From AWTP1-9 sp035703165 (GTDB lineage Bacteria; Bacteroidota; Bacteroidia; Chitinophagales; Chitinophagaceae): DNA of 64,000 bases. Within the stretch, counting starts at the first letter, position 1. Each line of letters starts with the position of its first letter. The stretch is from NCBI GenBank assembly GCA_035703165.1, contig DASSYR010000103.1:62001-126000 (forward strand), given 5' to 3'. Shown piece after piece: positions 43,631 to 52,654 of the stretch. A program made the position numbers and the translations under genes. The notes below the pieces were generated by a model, which saw nothing but the letters and a program-made list of their open reading frames with translations, had not been told where the DNA came from and did not search any database.

Positions 43631-44488
43631 TTATTTGATTCTGGCCTTCAAAAATTCTGTTACATGCTTATAGGCATCTTCTGTGGCAGCTTTATCATAA
43701 TTGGGATTACTGGGGTTGGCAAAAGCATGAACGGCATTATAACGATAAAAAGTTGCCTTTTTATTTAGTTTTTTTAGCGAAGCCTCAAAATCGTTTACAA
43801 GCTGCGGTGTTATCCATTGTTCCTTGTTAGCAAAAATCCCCAATACATCTGCTTTTAAAGATTTTAGTTTTTCTTTGTTTTTTTCCGGCATGCCATAATA
43901 CATTATACATCCGGCGGCCTGTTTGCCGGCGAGGATACTTGTTTGTAAGCTCCACCCGCCTCCAAAGCACCATCCAATGGTAAAAATCTTTGCTTCGTTG
44001 CCGGTATAAGCTATCGCCCCTTTAATAATATTTTGAATGCGTTGGGCACTGGCAGATTGCATGTATTTGGCAGCGTCTTCTTGCTTAAAAGCCACTTTTT
44101 TATCGTATAAATCAAGAGCAATAACATTTACGTCAAAATCTTTATTCAGTTTTTCTGCCTCTTTTTTTATATAATCATTTAAGCCCCACCATTCATGTAT
44201 TACAAAAATGTAAAAATTTGTTTTTTTGGAAGCCTTTATTTCATACCCATAAGCATCGCTACCATCAGCAGCTTTAAACGTAATGTCCGTACCGCCCATC
44301 TCGCTTACAAAATGATAAGGAAGTGGTTCATCATGACTCATTTTAAAATTAACATCACTGGCAAAATGTGCGAATTGAGTAGTAGCGCTTATGGCACAAC
44401 AGTTATCGGGTTGATTTTTTTTGTTTTTTTGAGCCAAAAGCGTTAATGAAACAGTAAAAAGCAGTGCAAACGAAAAAAGTTTTTTCAT
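43631..44488 (-). CDS. Dienelactone hydrolase family protein, exported
   Basis: The 285-residue alpha/beta hydrolase has a signal peptide (FALLFTVSLTLLAQ). The core contains VIHEWWGLNDYIKKEAEKL, the nucleophile GWCFGGGWS (Cys of the dienelactone hydrolase type), and the histidine region AVHAFANPSNPNYDKAA. The family opens lactones or cleaves esters; periplasmic members are of unknown substrate. It is monocistronic and diverges from pyrG. Confidence 0.92.
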   Translation of the reverse strand: MKKLFSFALLFTVSLTLLAQKNKKNQPDNCCAISATTQFAHFASDVNFKMSHDEPLPYHFVSEMGGTDITFKAADGSDAYGYEIKASKKTNFYIFVIHEWWGLNDYIKKEAEKLNKDFDVNVIALDLYDKKVAFKQEDAAKYMQSASAQRIQNIIKGAIAYTGNEAKIFTIGWCFGGGWSLQTSILAGKQAAGCIMYYGMPEKNKEKLKSLKADVLGIFANKEQWITPQLVNDFEASLKKLNKKATFYRYNAVHAFANPSNPNYDKAATEDAYKHVTEFLKARIK

Positions 44489-44718
44489 AATAAATTTTAT
44501 ATAAAAAGTGAAGTGATAATACAGGGATTTAACCCAATCTAAACGGTAAAATACAAAATTCAGTAATTTTTTAAATAATATGCCATGTAATTAGTATAAT
44601 GTCCTTTTTGGGGCTTTTATTTAATTAAAAATATAGTTAATTAAAGAAAATGTAAGCGTTAAGGGCCCTTTTCTAAAAAAAAATCCATAATCTCTTTTAT
44701 TTCCAGTTTGTATATTTT

Positions 44719-44746
44719 TTGTAGTTAAAAAAATGGCGTAGGTTTG
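44719..44746 (+). promoter_or_regulatory. pyrG promoter
   Basis: TTG (44719-44721) and TAGGTTTG (44739-44746) are 17 bases apart, matching the Bacteroidota housekeeping promoter. Transcription should begin near 44752, giving a leader of about 125 nt before pyrG. Confidence 0.75.
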
Positions 44747-44748
44747 CA

Positions 44749-44834
44749 TGACCTCCCTCAATATAAGGTCAACCCCCAATTTCCTGGATCAGATTTTTCT
44801 ATTGGCAACAAACAGTTGGGGTTTTATTTTTTAT
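44749..44834 (+). promoter_or_regulatory. Attenuator-like leader of pyrG
   Basis: TGACCT (44749-44754) and AGGTCA (44766-44771) form a first stem. AACCCCCAA (44771-44779) can pair with TTGGGGTT (44816-44823), directly followed by TTATTTTTTATAG, a terminator form. A competing stem, CCAAT (44776-44780) with ATTGG (44801-44805), would break it. The 389-bp gap 44489-44877 holds nothing else I recognise. Confidence 0.5.
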
Positions 44835-44877
44835 AGTTAACAAAATCCGTCATTGGCGGGTTAAGAAAAAACTTTTT

Positions 44878-46527
44878 ATGGCTAAGTACATTTTCGTAAC
44901 CGGCGGTGTAACCTCTTCTTTGGGTAAGGGAATCATTTCTGCATCACTTGCTAAATTATTACAGTCAAGGGGCTTTAGAGTTACTATCCAAAAATTTGAT
45001 CCTTATATTAATGTTGATCCCGGTACTTTGAATCCCTATGAACATGGAGAGTGTTACGTAACGGATGATGGCGCAGAAACCGATTTGGATCTTGGGCATT
45101 ATGAACGGTTTTTAAATATTCCTACTTCGCAATTAAATAATGTTACTACCGGACGTATTTATCAAACAGTAATCAATAAAGAAAGAGAAGGTGCTTATCT
45201 CGGTAAAACAGTTCAGGTAATACCGCATATTACCGACGAAATAAAAAGGAGAATGCTATTATTGGGTAATGAGGGTAAATATGATATTGTAATAACAGAA
45301 ATTGGTGGTACGGTAGGCGACATTGAATCCCTGCCATTTATAGAAGCTGTCAGACAGATACAGTGGGAATTGCCCGATGAGGATTGTGTAGTTGTACATC
45401 TTACATTAATACCTTATTTAAAAGCTGCTAAAGAATTAAAAACGAAACCTACGCAGCACAGTGTGAAAATGTTAAGCGAAACAGGGGTACACCCGGATAT
45501 TATTGTTTGCAGGAGTGAGTATCCTCTGAGCATGGATTTACGCAGGAAGATTGCTTTATTCTGTAATGTTAAACCGGAAGCCGTTATTGAAGCGATGGAT
45601 GCTTCTACTATTTACGAAGTACCTTTGTTAATGATGAAAGAAAAGCTGGATGTAATATGCTTGCGTAAATTAAATGTAGAAATCTTCCCTGAAACGGACC
45701 TTGCTAAATGGAATGAATTTTTAACCAAGTTAAAAAACCCAAAGTCAAAAGTAAATATCGGGCTTATCGGAAAATATGTGGAATTGCAGGACGCGTATAA
45801 GTCTATTTTGGAATCCTTTGTACATGCGGGTGCAATTAATGAGGTAAAAGTGCAGATAACCAATGTACACAGTGAGTATATTTCTGGGGAAAATGTAGCA
45901 GAAAAATTAGCCGGACTGGACGGATTGTTGGTAGCCCCCGGTTTTGGCAGTAGAGGGGTGGAAGGTAAAATTGAAGCTATTAAATATGCCAGGGAAAACG
46001 GATTACCCTTCTTTGGTATTTGTTTGGGTATGCAAATGGCTGTAGTTGAATTTGCCAGAAATATTTTAGGGTTGAAGGATGCTAATTCTACAGAAATGGA
46101 CCCTGATACAAATTATCCGGTAATTGATTTGATGGAGACTCAGAAAACCGTTACCAGTAAAGGGGGTACTATGAGATTGGGTGCTTACACCTGCGAAATA
46201 AAGGAAAATACGCTTGCATACTGCATTTATGGAACAAAATTAATCAGCGAACGTCATCGTCATCGGTGGGAATTTAACAACCGGTTTCTAAAGCAGTTTG
46301 AAGAAGCAGGCATGTTTGCATCAGGAAAGAACAACGATAATAATTTGGTGGAAATTATGGAAATACCATCGCATCCCTTTTTTATAGGTGTGCAATACCA
46401 CCCCGAGTTAAAAAGTACTGTTGAAAGACCGGCTCCTCTATTTGTTCACTTTATAAAGGCAGCAAGAGAGTTTCACGAAAAAAGAAACGCTATTAAAAAT
46501 CCTTTGCCAGAAAGTGAATTGATATAA
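44878..46527 (+). CDS. pyrG: CTP synthase
   Basis: The enzyme aminates UTP to CTP with glutamine. The 549-residue protein begins AKYIFVTGGVTSSLGKGI, the synthase P-loop, with QKFDPYINVDPGTLNPYEHGE, and has a C-terminal class I glutaminase domain with GICLGMQM (nucleophile Cys) and QYHPELKS (His and Glu). Length is normal. It is monocistronic, with a Bacteroidota-type promoter and a structured leader that may sense pyrimidine levels. Confidence 0.98.
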   Translation: MAKYIFVTGGVTSSLGKGIISASLAKLLQSRGFRVTIQKFDPYINVDPGTLNPYEHGECYVTDDGAETDLDLGHYERFLNIPTSQLNNVTTGRIYQTVINKEREGAYLGKTVQVIPHITDEIKRRMLLLGNEGKYDIVITEIGGTVGDIESLPFIEAVRQIQWELPDEDCVVVHLTLIPYLKAAKELKTKPTQHSVKMLSETGVHPDIIVCRSEYPLSMDLRRKIALFCNVKPEAVIEAMDASTIYEVPLLMMKEKLDVICLRKLNVEIFPETDLAKWNEFLTKLKNPKSKVNIGLIGKYVELQDAYKSILESFVHAGAINEVKVQITNVHSEYISGENVAEKLAGLDGLLVAPGFGSRGVEGKIEAIKYARENGLPFFGICLGMQMAVVEFARNILGLKDANSTEMDPDTNYPVIDLMETQKTVTSKGGTMRLGAYTCEIKENTLAYCIYGTKLISERHRHRWEFNNRFLKQFEEAGMFASGKNNDNNLVEIMEIPSHPFFIGVQYHPELKSTVERPAPLFVHFIKAAREFHEKRNAIKNPLPESELI

Positions 46528-46580
46528 GCAGGCTGGGTTATAATAATTTTTTTTTTGACTCATTTTCAAATTATAGTTTG

Positions 46581-47009
46581 GTGAGGAGAATATCGAATGT
46601 TTTTGGCACCACACTTTTAGTAAAAGTATTTCCTATTGTTTTTGTAGGAGCATCTATTCTTTTTGTTGCCGTAGCCATAAAAAACAGACACGGGGTGGCC
46701 GTATTGTTTTTCTTTATCCCCTTGTTGATTTTTGTTTTTAGTAATCCATCCCGGTATCTCAATTTAAAAGAAGTATTTCTTGATTATGAATCAGGGAAAA
46801 TTGCTGTGAGTATGGGTAACATGAAATGGAAAGAGTATGTATTTGATGAATTAATAGACGTTACGTCTGGCAGTTTTGATGGCATTTTAAAACTCCATTT
46901 TAAAAATGGAGATATAATAAGTTTCCTGGCAACCAGCCTGTGGGGTAAAGAAAAAGAATTGCAAAATGTAAAAAAAGAGCTAACCCAAATTCTTGATAAA
47001 AACCTGTAA
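46581..47009 (+). CDS. Small membrane protein, PH-like domain
   Basis: The 142-residue protein has two membrane helices close to the N-terminus (about 14-32 and 38-54) and a soluble part (LKEVFLDYESGKIAVSMGN, FDGILKLHFKNGDIISFL) that looks like a small beta domain of the PH-like type. I do not recognise a named family. The start is a GTG (46581) or TTG (46578); there is no suitable ATG. It follows pyrG by 53 bases on the same strand and may share its transcript. Confidence 0.6.
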   Translation: MRRISNVFGTTLLVKVFPIVFVGASILFVAVAIKNRHGVAVLFFFIPLLIFVFSNPSRYLNLKEVFLDYESGKIAVSMGNMKWKEYVFDELIDVTSGSFDGILKLHFKNGDIISFLATSLWGKEKELQNVKKELTQILDKNL

Positions 47010-47015
47010 TTCATC

Positions 47016-48296
47016 TTATTTCTCAAATATCAACCATCCCCACTCTTCAATTGCATAAACCGAATGACTGTTTAATTGCACGGTTGAGTTAGCAAATACA
47101 TTTCTATAATTCCCCTCAATAATTGCTTCGTGAATTATGAGGTGATTGATTGGTTCTGCAGAAAGATTAAGTATAACGATGATTTCTTTTTCTTCCCTTT
47201 TTCTTAAATAAGCAAATACGTTATGATCATGACTTGTGTGTAATTTGTAAGTAGCTACTTTTACATCGCCTCCGCGAACAGCCGGATGGTTTTTGTGTAA
47301 ATTGAGTAATGTTTTATAAAATTCGTGTAGCTCAAAATTGCCAGTCCACTCAATAGAGTCTTTATCAAAGAATTTTAGCCTTTTTTTATTAGGCATTTCT
47401 TGTCCACTGTATAACATGGGTACGCCATCCCATGTGCAGGCAAAAACACCTAAAACTCCAACGGCATTTTGATATTTTTCATACTCACTTCCGTTCCAAC
47501 TGTTTTCATCATGGTTAGAAGTAAAATAGACCCGAATGGCATCTTTAGGAAACTCCAGGTTGTATTCTACTAGCGTGGAAAATAATTTTTTAATACTTAT
47601 TTTATGACGGCAATATTCTTGTGTGGCGTGCATCCATTTCCATGTATAAGTGGCATCAAAAACCTGGTGGTATTCCGGTTCTTCACATTCAGCCATCCAA
47701 AATAATGGTTTTAATTTATCTAATGCTTTCCTTGCATTATACCAAAAAGAAAGGGGAACCAGGTGGGCCATGTCGCAACGAAACCCATCAATATTGCATT
47801 CTTTTACCCAAAAAGCCATAGCATCAATCATAGCTTCATGTAAAGCATTATTGTGAAAGTTTAAGTGAATCACATCTTCCCAGTTTGGAAAAGGAGGGCG
47901 AAAATTCCCATCATGGTCACGACTATAAAATTCAGGGTGTAGATGAGTCCATACATGATCCCACGAAGTATGATTAGCCACCCAATCAATAATAACCTTT
48001 TGTCCTATTGCATGCGCTGCATTCACTAATTCTTTAAAATCATTTAGTGTTCCGAATTCTTCATTTACTTCAACGTAATTACGAACCGAATAATAACTGC
48101 CCAGTGTTCCTTTTCGGTTAACAATACCAATGGGAGTAATGGGCATAAACCACAAAGTTTCTACTCCCATTTCGTGCAGACGGGGTAATTCTTTTTTAAA
48201 AGCATTAAAACTTCCTTCATAAGTGTATTGACGTAAGTTAACCTCATATATATTAGTAGCAGTAGCCCAGTTTACCCTGTTAAATTCTTTCCCCAT
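47016..48296 (-). CDS. Alpha-amylase family glycoside hydrolase (GH13)
   Basis: The protein of about 426 residues has the GH13 barrel with its conserved regions: VIIDWVANHTSWDH (region I), GFRCDMAHLVP (region II, nucleophile Asp), MAECEEPEYH (region III, acid Glu) and YFTSNHDENSW (region IV). It should hydrolyse or transfer alpha-glucans. No signal peptide is visible, so it probably acts in the cytoplasm on internal glycogen or imported oligosaccharides. ATG 48296 is preferred to 48314. It diverges from ispH across about 65 bp. Confidence 0.94.
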   Translation of the reverse strand: MGKEFNRVNWATATNIYEVNLRQYTYEGSFNAFKKELPRLHEMGVETLWFMPITPIGIVNRKGTLGSYYSVRNYVEVNEEFGTLNDFKELVNAAHAIGQKVIIDWVANHTSWDHVWTHLHPEFYSRDHDGNFRPPFPNWEDVIHLNFHNNALHEAMIDAMAFWVKECNIDGFRCDMAHLVPLSFWYNARKALDKLKPLFWMAECEEPEYHQVFDATYTWKWMHATQEYCRHKISIKKLFSTLVEYNLEFPKDAIRVYFTSNHDENSWNGSEYEKYQNAVGVLGVFACTWDGVPMLYSGQEMPNKKRLKFFDKDSIEWTGNFELHEFYKTLLNLHKNHPAVRGGDVKVATYKLHTSHDHNVFAYLRKREEKEIIVILNLSAEPINHLIIHEAIIEGNYRNVFANSTVQLNSHSVYAIEEWGWLIFEK

Positions 48297-48325
48297 AGCG
48301 TCAAATATAAACAAACATGCTTTAT

Positions 48326-48333
48326 TAACTTTG
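48326..48333 (+). promoter_or_regulatory. Possible -7 element of ispH
   Basis: TAACTTTG matches TAnnTTTG 30 bases before the ispH start. No convincing TTG is seen at the -33 position. Confidence 0.35.
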
Positions 48334-48362
48334 TATCTTCATTACTTTGTTAGCAGTTAATT

Positions 48363-49607
48363 ATGAAACAATTTGAAGTTCCGCTGATTTACCGAAGTCC
48401 TTTAATCAGCATTGTTAAGAAAAAGAGGAAACTGGAAGATAAAATGAAGAAAGATTTTTCTCCCACCTTGCTTGATTTTGGCGTGGTGCAATTCTATTTA
48501 TCCCGTCATTTTGGATTTTGCTATGGAGTGGAAAATGCTATTGAGATTGCTTTTCGAACAATTGAAGAAAACCCGGATAAAAGGATTTTTCTTTTAAGCG
48601 AGATGATTCATAACCCGCATGTAAATGAAGACTTAAAAAGAAGGGGTGTACGGTTTTTACAAGATACTTATGGAAAAGAATTAATTGGACTGGATGAAAT
48701 TACCAGTAACGACATTGTTTTAATTCCGGCCTTTGGAACTACTTTAGACGTAGAAGAAAAATTGAAAATTAAGGGAATTGAGGTGGAAAAATATAATACT
48801 ACCTGTCCTTTTGTAGAAAAGGTTTGGAACCGGAGTGAGCAAATTGCCAACAAAGGTTATAGTATTGTAATTCACGGTAAACCCAAACATGAAGAAACAA
48901 GGGCTACTTTTTCCCACAGCTCAAGCAAGGCACCCAGTGTGATTGTAAATGATATGAATGAGACAATTGAATTAGGTAAGTACATTACCGGTGAAAAGAA
49001 AGCAGATGAATTTTATACTGAATTTGGAGGGAGATATTCTCAGGGTTTTGATATTACCAAAGATTTACAACGTTTGGGCGTAGTGAATCAAACTACACAA
49101 TTGGCAAGCGATACCCAGGCTATATCAGATTACCTGCGCCAACTGATGATGGACTATTATCATTTGAATGACTTTAACATTGGCGAACGTTTTGCGGATA
49201 CAAGAGATACTTTGTGCTATGCTACTAATGATAACCAAACAGCTGTAACCAGGATGTTGAACACAGAAGCCGATTTAGCCATAGTAGTTGGAGGGTACAA
49301 TAGTTCCAACACCACTCATTTAGTTGAGTTGTGCGAGAAAGTATTGCCTACTTATTTTATTAAGGATGAAGAGAAAATATTAAATGCTAATGAAATTCTT
49401 CATTTTGATTATCACCATAAACAGGAAGTACATTCAATAAGCTTTTTACCTCAAAAGCAACCTCTTAAAATTTTAATTACCAGCGGCGCTTCCTGTCCGG
49501 ATGCATTAGTAGAAGGTGTAATAAGAAAGGTTGCCGATTTTTATGGAGTAGGGTGGAAAGTAGATGAATTGATTAAAGAGCTTGCCTTGACTGATTTCGA
49601 AAGTTAA
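48363..49607 (+). CDS. ispH: 4-hydroxy-3-methylbut-2-enyl diphosphate reductase
   Basis: IspH makes isopentenyl and dimethylallyl diphosphate in the last step of the MEP pathway with a [4Fe-4S] cluster. The 414-residue protein has the N-terminal SRHFGFCYGVENAIEIA (first Cys), IHNPHVNEDL, NTTCPFVEKVW (second Cys), VVGGYNSSNTTHLVELC and TSGASCPDALVEGV (third Cys). The length is that of the longer Bacteroidota type. A strong terminator follows. Confidence 0.97.
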   Translation: MKQFEVPLIYRSPLISIVKKKRKLEDKMKKDFSPTLLDFGVVQFYLSRHFGFCYGVENAIEIAFRTIEENPDKRIFLLSEMIHNPHVNEDLKRRGVRFLQDTYGKELIGLDEITSNDIVLIPAFGTTLDVEEKLKIKGIEVEKYNTTCPFVEKVWNRSEQIANKGYSIVIHGKPKHEETRATFSHSSSKAPSVIVNDMNETIELGKYITGEKKADEFYTEFGGRYSQGFDITKDLQRLGVVNQTTQLASDTQAISDYLRQLMMDYYHLNDFNIGERFADTRDTLCYATNDNQTAVTRMLNTEADLAIVVGGYNSSNTTHLVELCEKVLPTYFIKDEEKILNANEILHFDYHHKQEVHSISFLPQKQPLKILITSGASCPDALVEGVIRKVADFYGVGWKVDELIKELALTDFES

Positions 49608-49626
49608 TTTGCTATTATGCTACAAT

Positions 49627-49661
49627 AAAAAACCATCCCGTTTCTGGCGGGATGGTTTTTT
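49627..49661. terminator. Bidirectional intrinsic terminator between ispH and rpsG
   Basis: Arms 49627-49640 and 49648-49661 form a perfect 14-bp stem (AAAAAACCATCCCG and its complement) with a 7-base loop. The A- and T-runs at the ends serve both strands. Confidence 0.92.
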
Positions 49662-49681
49662 AATATAAAGACTTCATTTGA

Positions 49682-50149
49682 TTAAACTTTAAAGTGTGCA
49701 AAAGCCTTATTAGCTTCTGCCATACGGTGGGTATCTTCTTTCTTTTTAAAAGCGGATCCTTCACCTTTGCTTGCTGCCACAATTTCGTTAGCCAATTTAT
49801 CGGCCATGCTTCTACCATTTCTTTCACGGCTGTAACGAATTAGCCATTTCATACTTAGGGAAATTTTTCTCTCGGCACGAACTTCGGAAGGAATTTGGAA
49901 AGTAGCGCCACCGATACGACGGCTACGTACCTCTACGGAGGGGGTAACATTTGCCAAAGCCTTTCTCCAAACTTCATAGCCATTTTCACCTGTTTGTTTA
50001 GAAACTTTTTCAAGAGCATCATAAAAAATGTTGTAAGCAATGCTCTTTTTCCCTTCCCACATCAGGTTGTTCACAAAACGGGTAACCAGTTTATCGTTGA
50101 ATCTTGGGTCTGGCGCTAAAGGGATCTTTTTAGGTTGTGTCTTCCTCAT
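49682..50149 (-). CDS. rpsG: 30S ribosomal protein S7
   Basis: The 155-residue protein has the S7 features DPRFNDKLVTRFVNNLMWEGKKSIAYNIFYDAL, GGATFQIPSEVRAER and MADKLANEIVAASKGEGSAFKKKEDTHRMAEANKAFAHF in summary form. It binds the 3' major domain of 16S rRNA. It follows rpsL by 55 bases. The elongation factor gene fusA, normally next, is missing: the gene ends at a terminator and the convergent ispH. Confidence 0.98.
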   Translation of the reverse strand: MRKTQPKKIPLAPDPRFNDKLVTRFVNNLMWEGKKSIAYNIFYDALEKVSKQTGENGYEVWRKALANVTPSVEVRSRRIGGATFQIPSEVRAERKISLSMKWLIRYSRERNGRSMADKLANEIVAASKGEGSAFKKKEDTHRMAEANKAFAHFKV

Positions 50150-50204
50150 TTATATAAATTTAATTATCCTTTCAGGCAAAAGCTTTACAGGCTTTACCAA
50201 AGGG

Positions 50205-50585
50205 TTATTTTTTGGCTTTTTCTTTCTTTGTTCCGTATTTAGAACGGCTCTTTTTACGGTCTTTTACCCCAGCCGTGTCAAGGCTACCACGTACAATGTG
50301 GTAACGAACACCGGGTAAATCTTTTACACGACCTCCGCGAACCAGCACAATAGAGTGTTCCTGCAGGTTGTGCCCTTCACCCGGAATGTAGGCAATAACC
50401 TCTACTTTATTTGTAAGACGAACTTTGGCTACTTTACGAAGCGCAGAATTCGGCTTTTTAGGCGTAGTTGTATATACACGGGTACAAACACCTCTGCGGA
50501 AAGGGCAGCTGTCTAACGCCCTTGATTTACTTTTAGACTTAATTATTTCTCGTCCTTTTCTAACTAACTGTTGAATAGTAGGCAT
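50205..50585 (-). CDS. rpsL: 30S ribosomal protein S12
   Basis: The 126-residue protein starts MPTIQQLVRKGRE at 50585; the frame continues upstream but is not S12. It shows TTPKKPNSALRKVAKV and GRVKDLPGVRYH with lysines at the two positions where streptomycin-resistance changes occur, so it looks wild type. It is the first gene of the rpsL-rpsG pair and has a fine promoter. Confidence 0.98.
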   Translation of the reverse strand: MPTIQQLVRKGREIIKSKSKSRALDSCPFRRGVCTRVYTTTPKKPNSALRKVAKVRLTNKVEVIAYIPGEGHNLQEHSIVLVRGGRVKDLPGVRYHIVRGSLDTAGVKDRKKSRSKYGTKKEKAKK

Positions 50586-50610
50586 TATAAACCTTTTATT
50601 TTTAGGACGG

Positions 50611-50640
50611 CAAAGGTAAGCCTCAGACTTTAAATGGCAA
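50611..50640 (-). promoter_or_regulatory. rpsL promoter
   Basis: On the minus strand, TTG (50640-50638) and TACCTTTG (50618-50611) are 19 bases apart, a full match to the Bacteroidota promoter. The leader before rpsL is about 20 nt. Confidence 0.8.
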
Positions 50641-50763
50641 AAAACTTTATACCCTTTTTTCAAAGGCGGAAATCAGGTAAAACCAGGGCATAGATGGTTA
50701 CGTCAAACCCTGTTTCTGTTTGGCGACTGAACTTTTTAAACCCCGGCTTATCGTTAAGTACGA

Positions 50764-52404
50764 TCAACTTATTTTTTTCATTGATTCCGTAAGTATTGTG
50801 GTTGCCTCATTACCCATAGTATTATAATACTGCATATTGGCCAATAGGTTAATTTGCTGAGGAGTGTATAGAAGTACCTCCGGTATCCATACCCCATCCA
50901 CGTTGGCTTTATTTTGAAATACCGTTGCCAGGTTGGGGAAATTCGCCATGTAATTATCCGGTTTGGTACTTTGCAACAACGATTGTACTGTTGTTGGTAG
51001 CTGGTTATACCATTCCCTGTTCAAATCGTTATAAACCCAGAGGACTATCACTTCTTCATTATTTGGATAGGCAGGTACTCCAAAGTAGTTATTGGGGTAG
51101 ATTGTATAGCTGTCCGAATATAATAAAGGCTTACCACTTGCTTTAGCATTAATCAAAGCATTACAAAGGGCATTAAATTTTCCATTATCATTAAACACCT
51201 GTATAGGAGGGATAATGCCGGGAGGTGTGGGATATTGTCCAAATAAACGGCTTATTTGTGAATCCACGCCATTTACGTACTCACTGTCCGAATAACCGAT
51301 ATTTTTTAAAGATAAAGATGTGTTAATACAGGCAATAATTAATTTATATTGTCGGCGCAAAAGCGGTATTATTCCTGTGTTTTCCAAATCACCTCCATCT
51401 GTAAAACTATACAAAGCCGGTATTTCTTTTCCTGTATAAGCCGGCGACCAATAATTAAACTGGGGAAACCAGGTAGGGTTATTTAAAAAATAGTCAAGAT
51501 AGCTGCCCGGCGCAGAGCTGCTGCTTCCCATCTGGTCACTTAAAAGAAAAGGCATTTGTTTGTTTGTATAAGGATTAATGTTTAATGATGCCGTGGCCAG
51601 TTGATTTGAAAGCGATTTAGGATTTAAAGTATCAAATAAAATATTGTCAACATACCCGTAACCATAGTGCTGTCCCGAAGGACCAATTGGGCCACAAGTT
51701 TGCGGAGTGCCTGCGTACATAGCAGTATATTCCATGTGTCGCATAACCAGATTGGCCCCGGTTGGATAGTTTTGTGTGCCTCCGGCGATGTAAAAAGGCC
51801 TGCCATCACGTTGCAGGTAAAAATTACTGTGTGTAAGGGAAGGATTTTTACTAAGCAAACTGTTAAGTGTTGTGGTATTAAGAGTGAAAAATGTTTGATC
51901 TCCACCCAGCATAAATCCGTCTAACAAAAACGCATTGAGCATACGGCTCCAGAGTTTATTCCAAGGCACATCATTTATTTCGTATTGATAAGTTAATACA
52001 GCCGTAATAGCGCTATTACTCATCCAGGTTAGCGGAAGACAAATATTACCCGTATTAATACTTTGCAGTGCCGAAACAGTTAGTTTTGAAGGGGGTGTTT
52101 GTATGCCTAACAATTCATCATCAGAAAATAAGGTGGGGGCAAAGCTAAAAGGGGTACCAAACCATGATCCACCCGAAACACAGGATATAGCGCCTATGGA
52201 ATCGGCAATAAAACTTTTTGTGAGACCACGCATTTGTCCAAGAGCACAACTCATTGCTCTGGGACCTCCGCCCGATAATGCCACACCAACAGGTCTTTTG
52301 CTGGAGCTAAATTGAGGAAAAGCGCTTTCCGGAAATTGTGCGTTAGGATTATTGGGATAAATATTTCCAGCTACAGATGCCGGGAAAGCTGCAGGATTTG
52401 CCAT
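50764..52404 (-). CDS. Phospholipase of the cPLA2/phospholipase B type
   Basis: The 546-residue protein shows the catalytic features of cytosolic phospholipase A2 and fungal phospholipase B. These are the oxyanion loop SGGGPRAM (Gly45-47, Arg49), the nucleophile elbow C75-V-S77-G-G-S-W (compare GLSGGSW), and the aspartate in TDGGDLENTGIIPLL (Asp336; compare DGGEDNENIPL). Patatins share the fold but have GxSxG and a simple DG(G/A). No signal peptide or membrane helix is present. It should release fatty acids from phospholipids. It has no operon partner; its large gap to the next gene and unusual family suggest an acquired effector or toxin-like enzyme (inference). Confidence 0.78.
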   Translation of the reverse strand: MANPAAFPASVAGNIYPNNPNAQFPESAFPQFSSSKRPVGVALSGGGPRAMSCALGQMRGLTKSFIADSIGAISCVSGGSWFGTPFSFAPTLFSDDELLGIQTPPSKLTVSALQSINTGNICLPLTWMSNSAITAVLTYQYEINDVPWNKLWSRMLNAFLLDGFMLGGDQTFFTLNTTTLNSLLSKNPSLTHSNFYLQRDGRPFYIAGGTQNYPTGANLVMRHMEYTAMYAGTPQTCGPIGPSGQHYGYGYVDNILFDTLNPKSLSNQLATASLNINPYTNKQMPFLLSDQMGSSSSAPGSYLDYFLNNPTWFPQFNYWSPAYTGKEIPALYSFTDGGDLENTGIIPLLRRQYKLIIACINTSLSLKNIGYSDSEYVNGVDSQISRLFGQYPTPPGIIPPIQVFNDNGKFNALCNALINAKASGKPLLYSDSYTIYPNNYFGVPAYPNNEEVIVLWVYNDLNREWYNQLPTTVQSLLQSTKPDNYMANFPNLATVFQNKANVDGVWIPEVLLYTPQQINLLANMQYYNTMGNEATTILTESMKKIS

Positions 52405-52654
52405 ATTGATAAGGTTTAAATTAGTAATGACTTAAAGGTATAAGATAATAAGAAATATCCAAAGAGGTTCGGGAATATTAATGTAAATATTTTATTGGGG
52501 TTTGATTATTTCAAGGATATAACCTGATTTGTATGTGATTAAATTTTTATTTCATATTTAATACTGACAATGGGATTGAATGGTGATGTGAGACGATATT
52601 TTATTTTTCTAATGCCACATTCTTCTTAACTTCCTTTTTCAATCTGTATTATTT

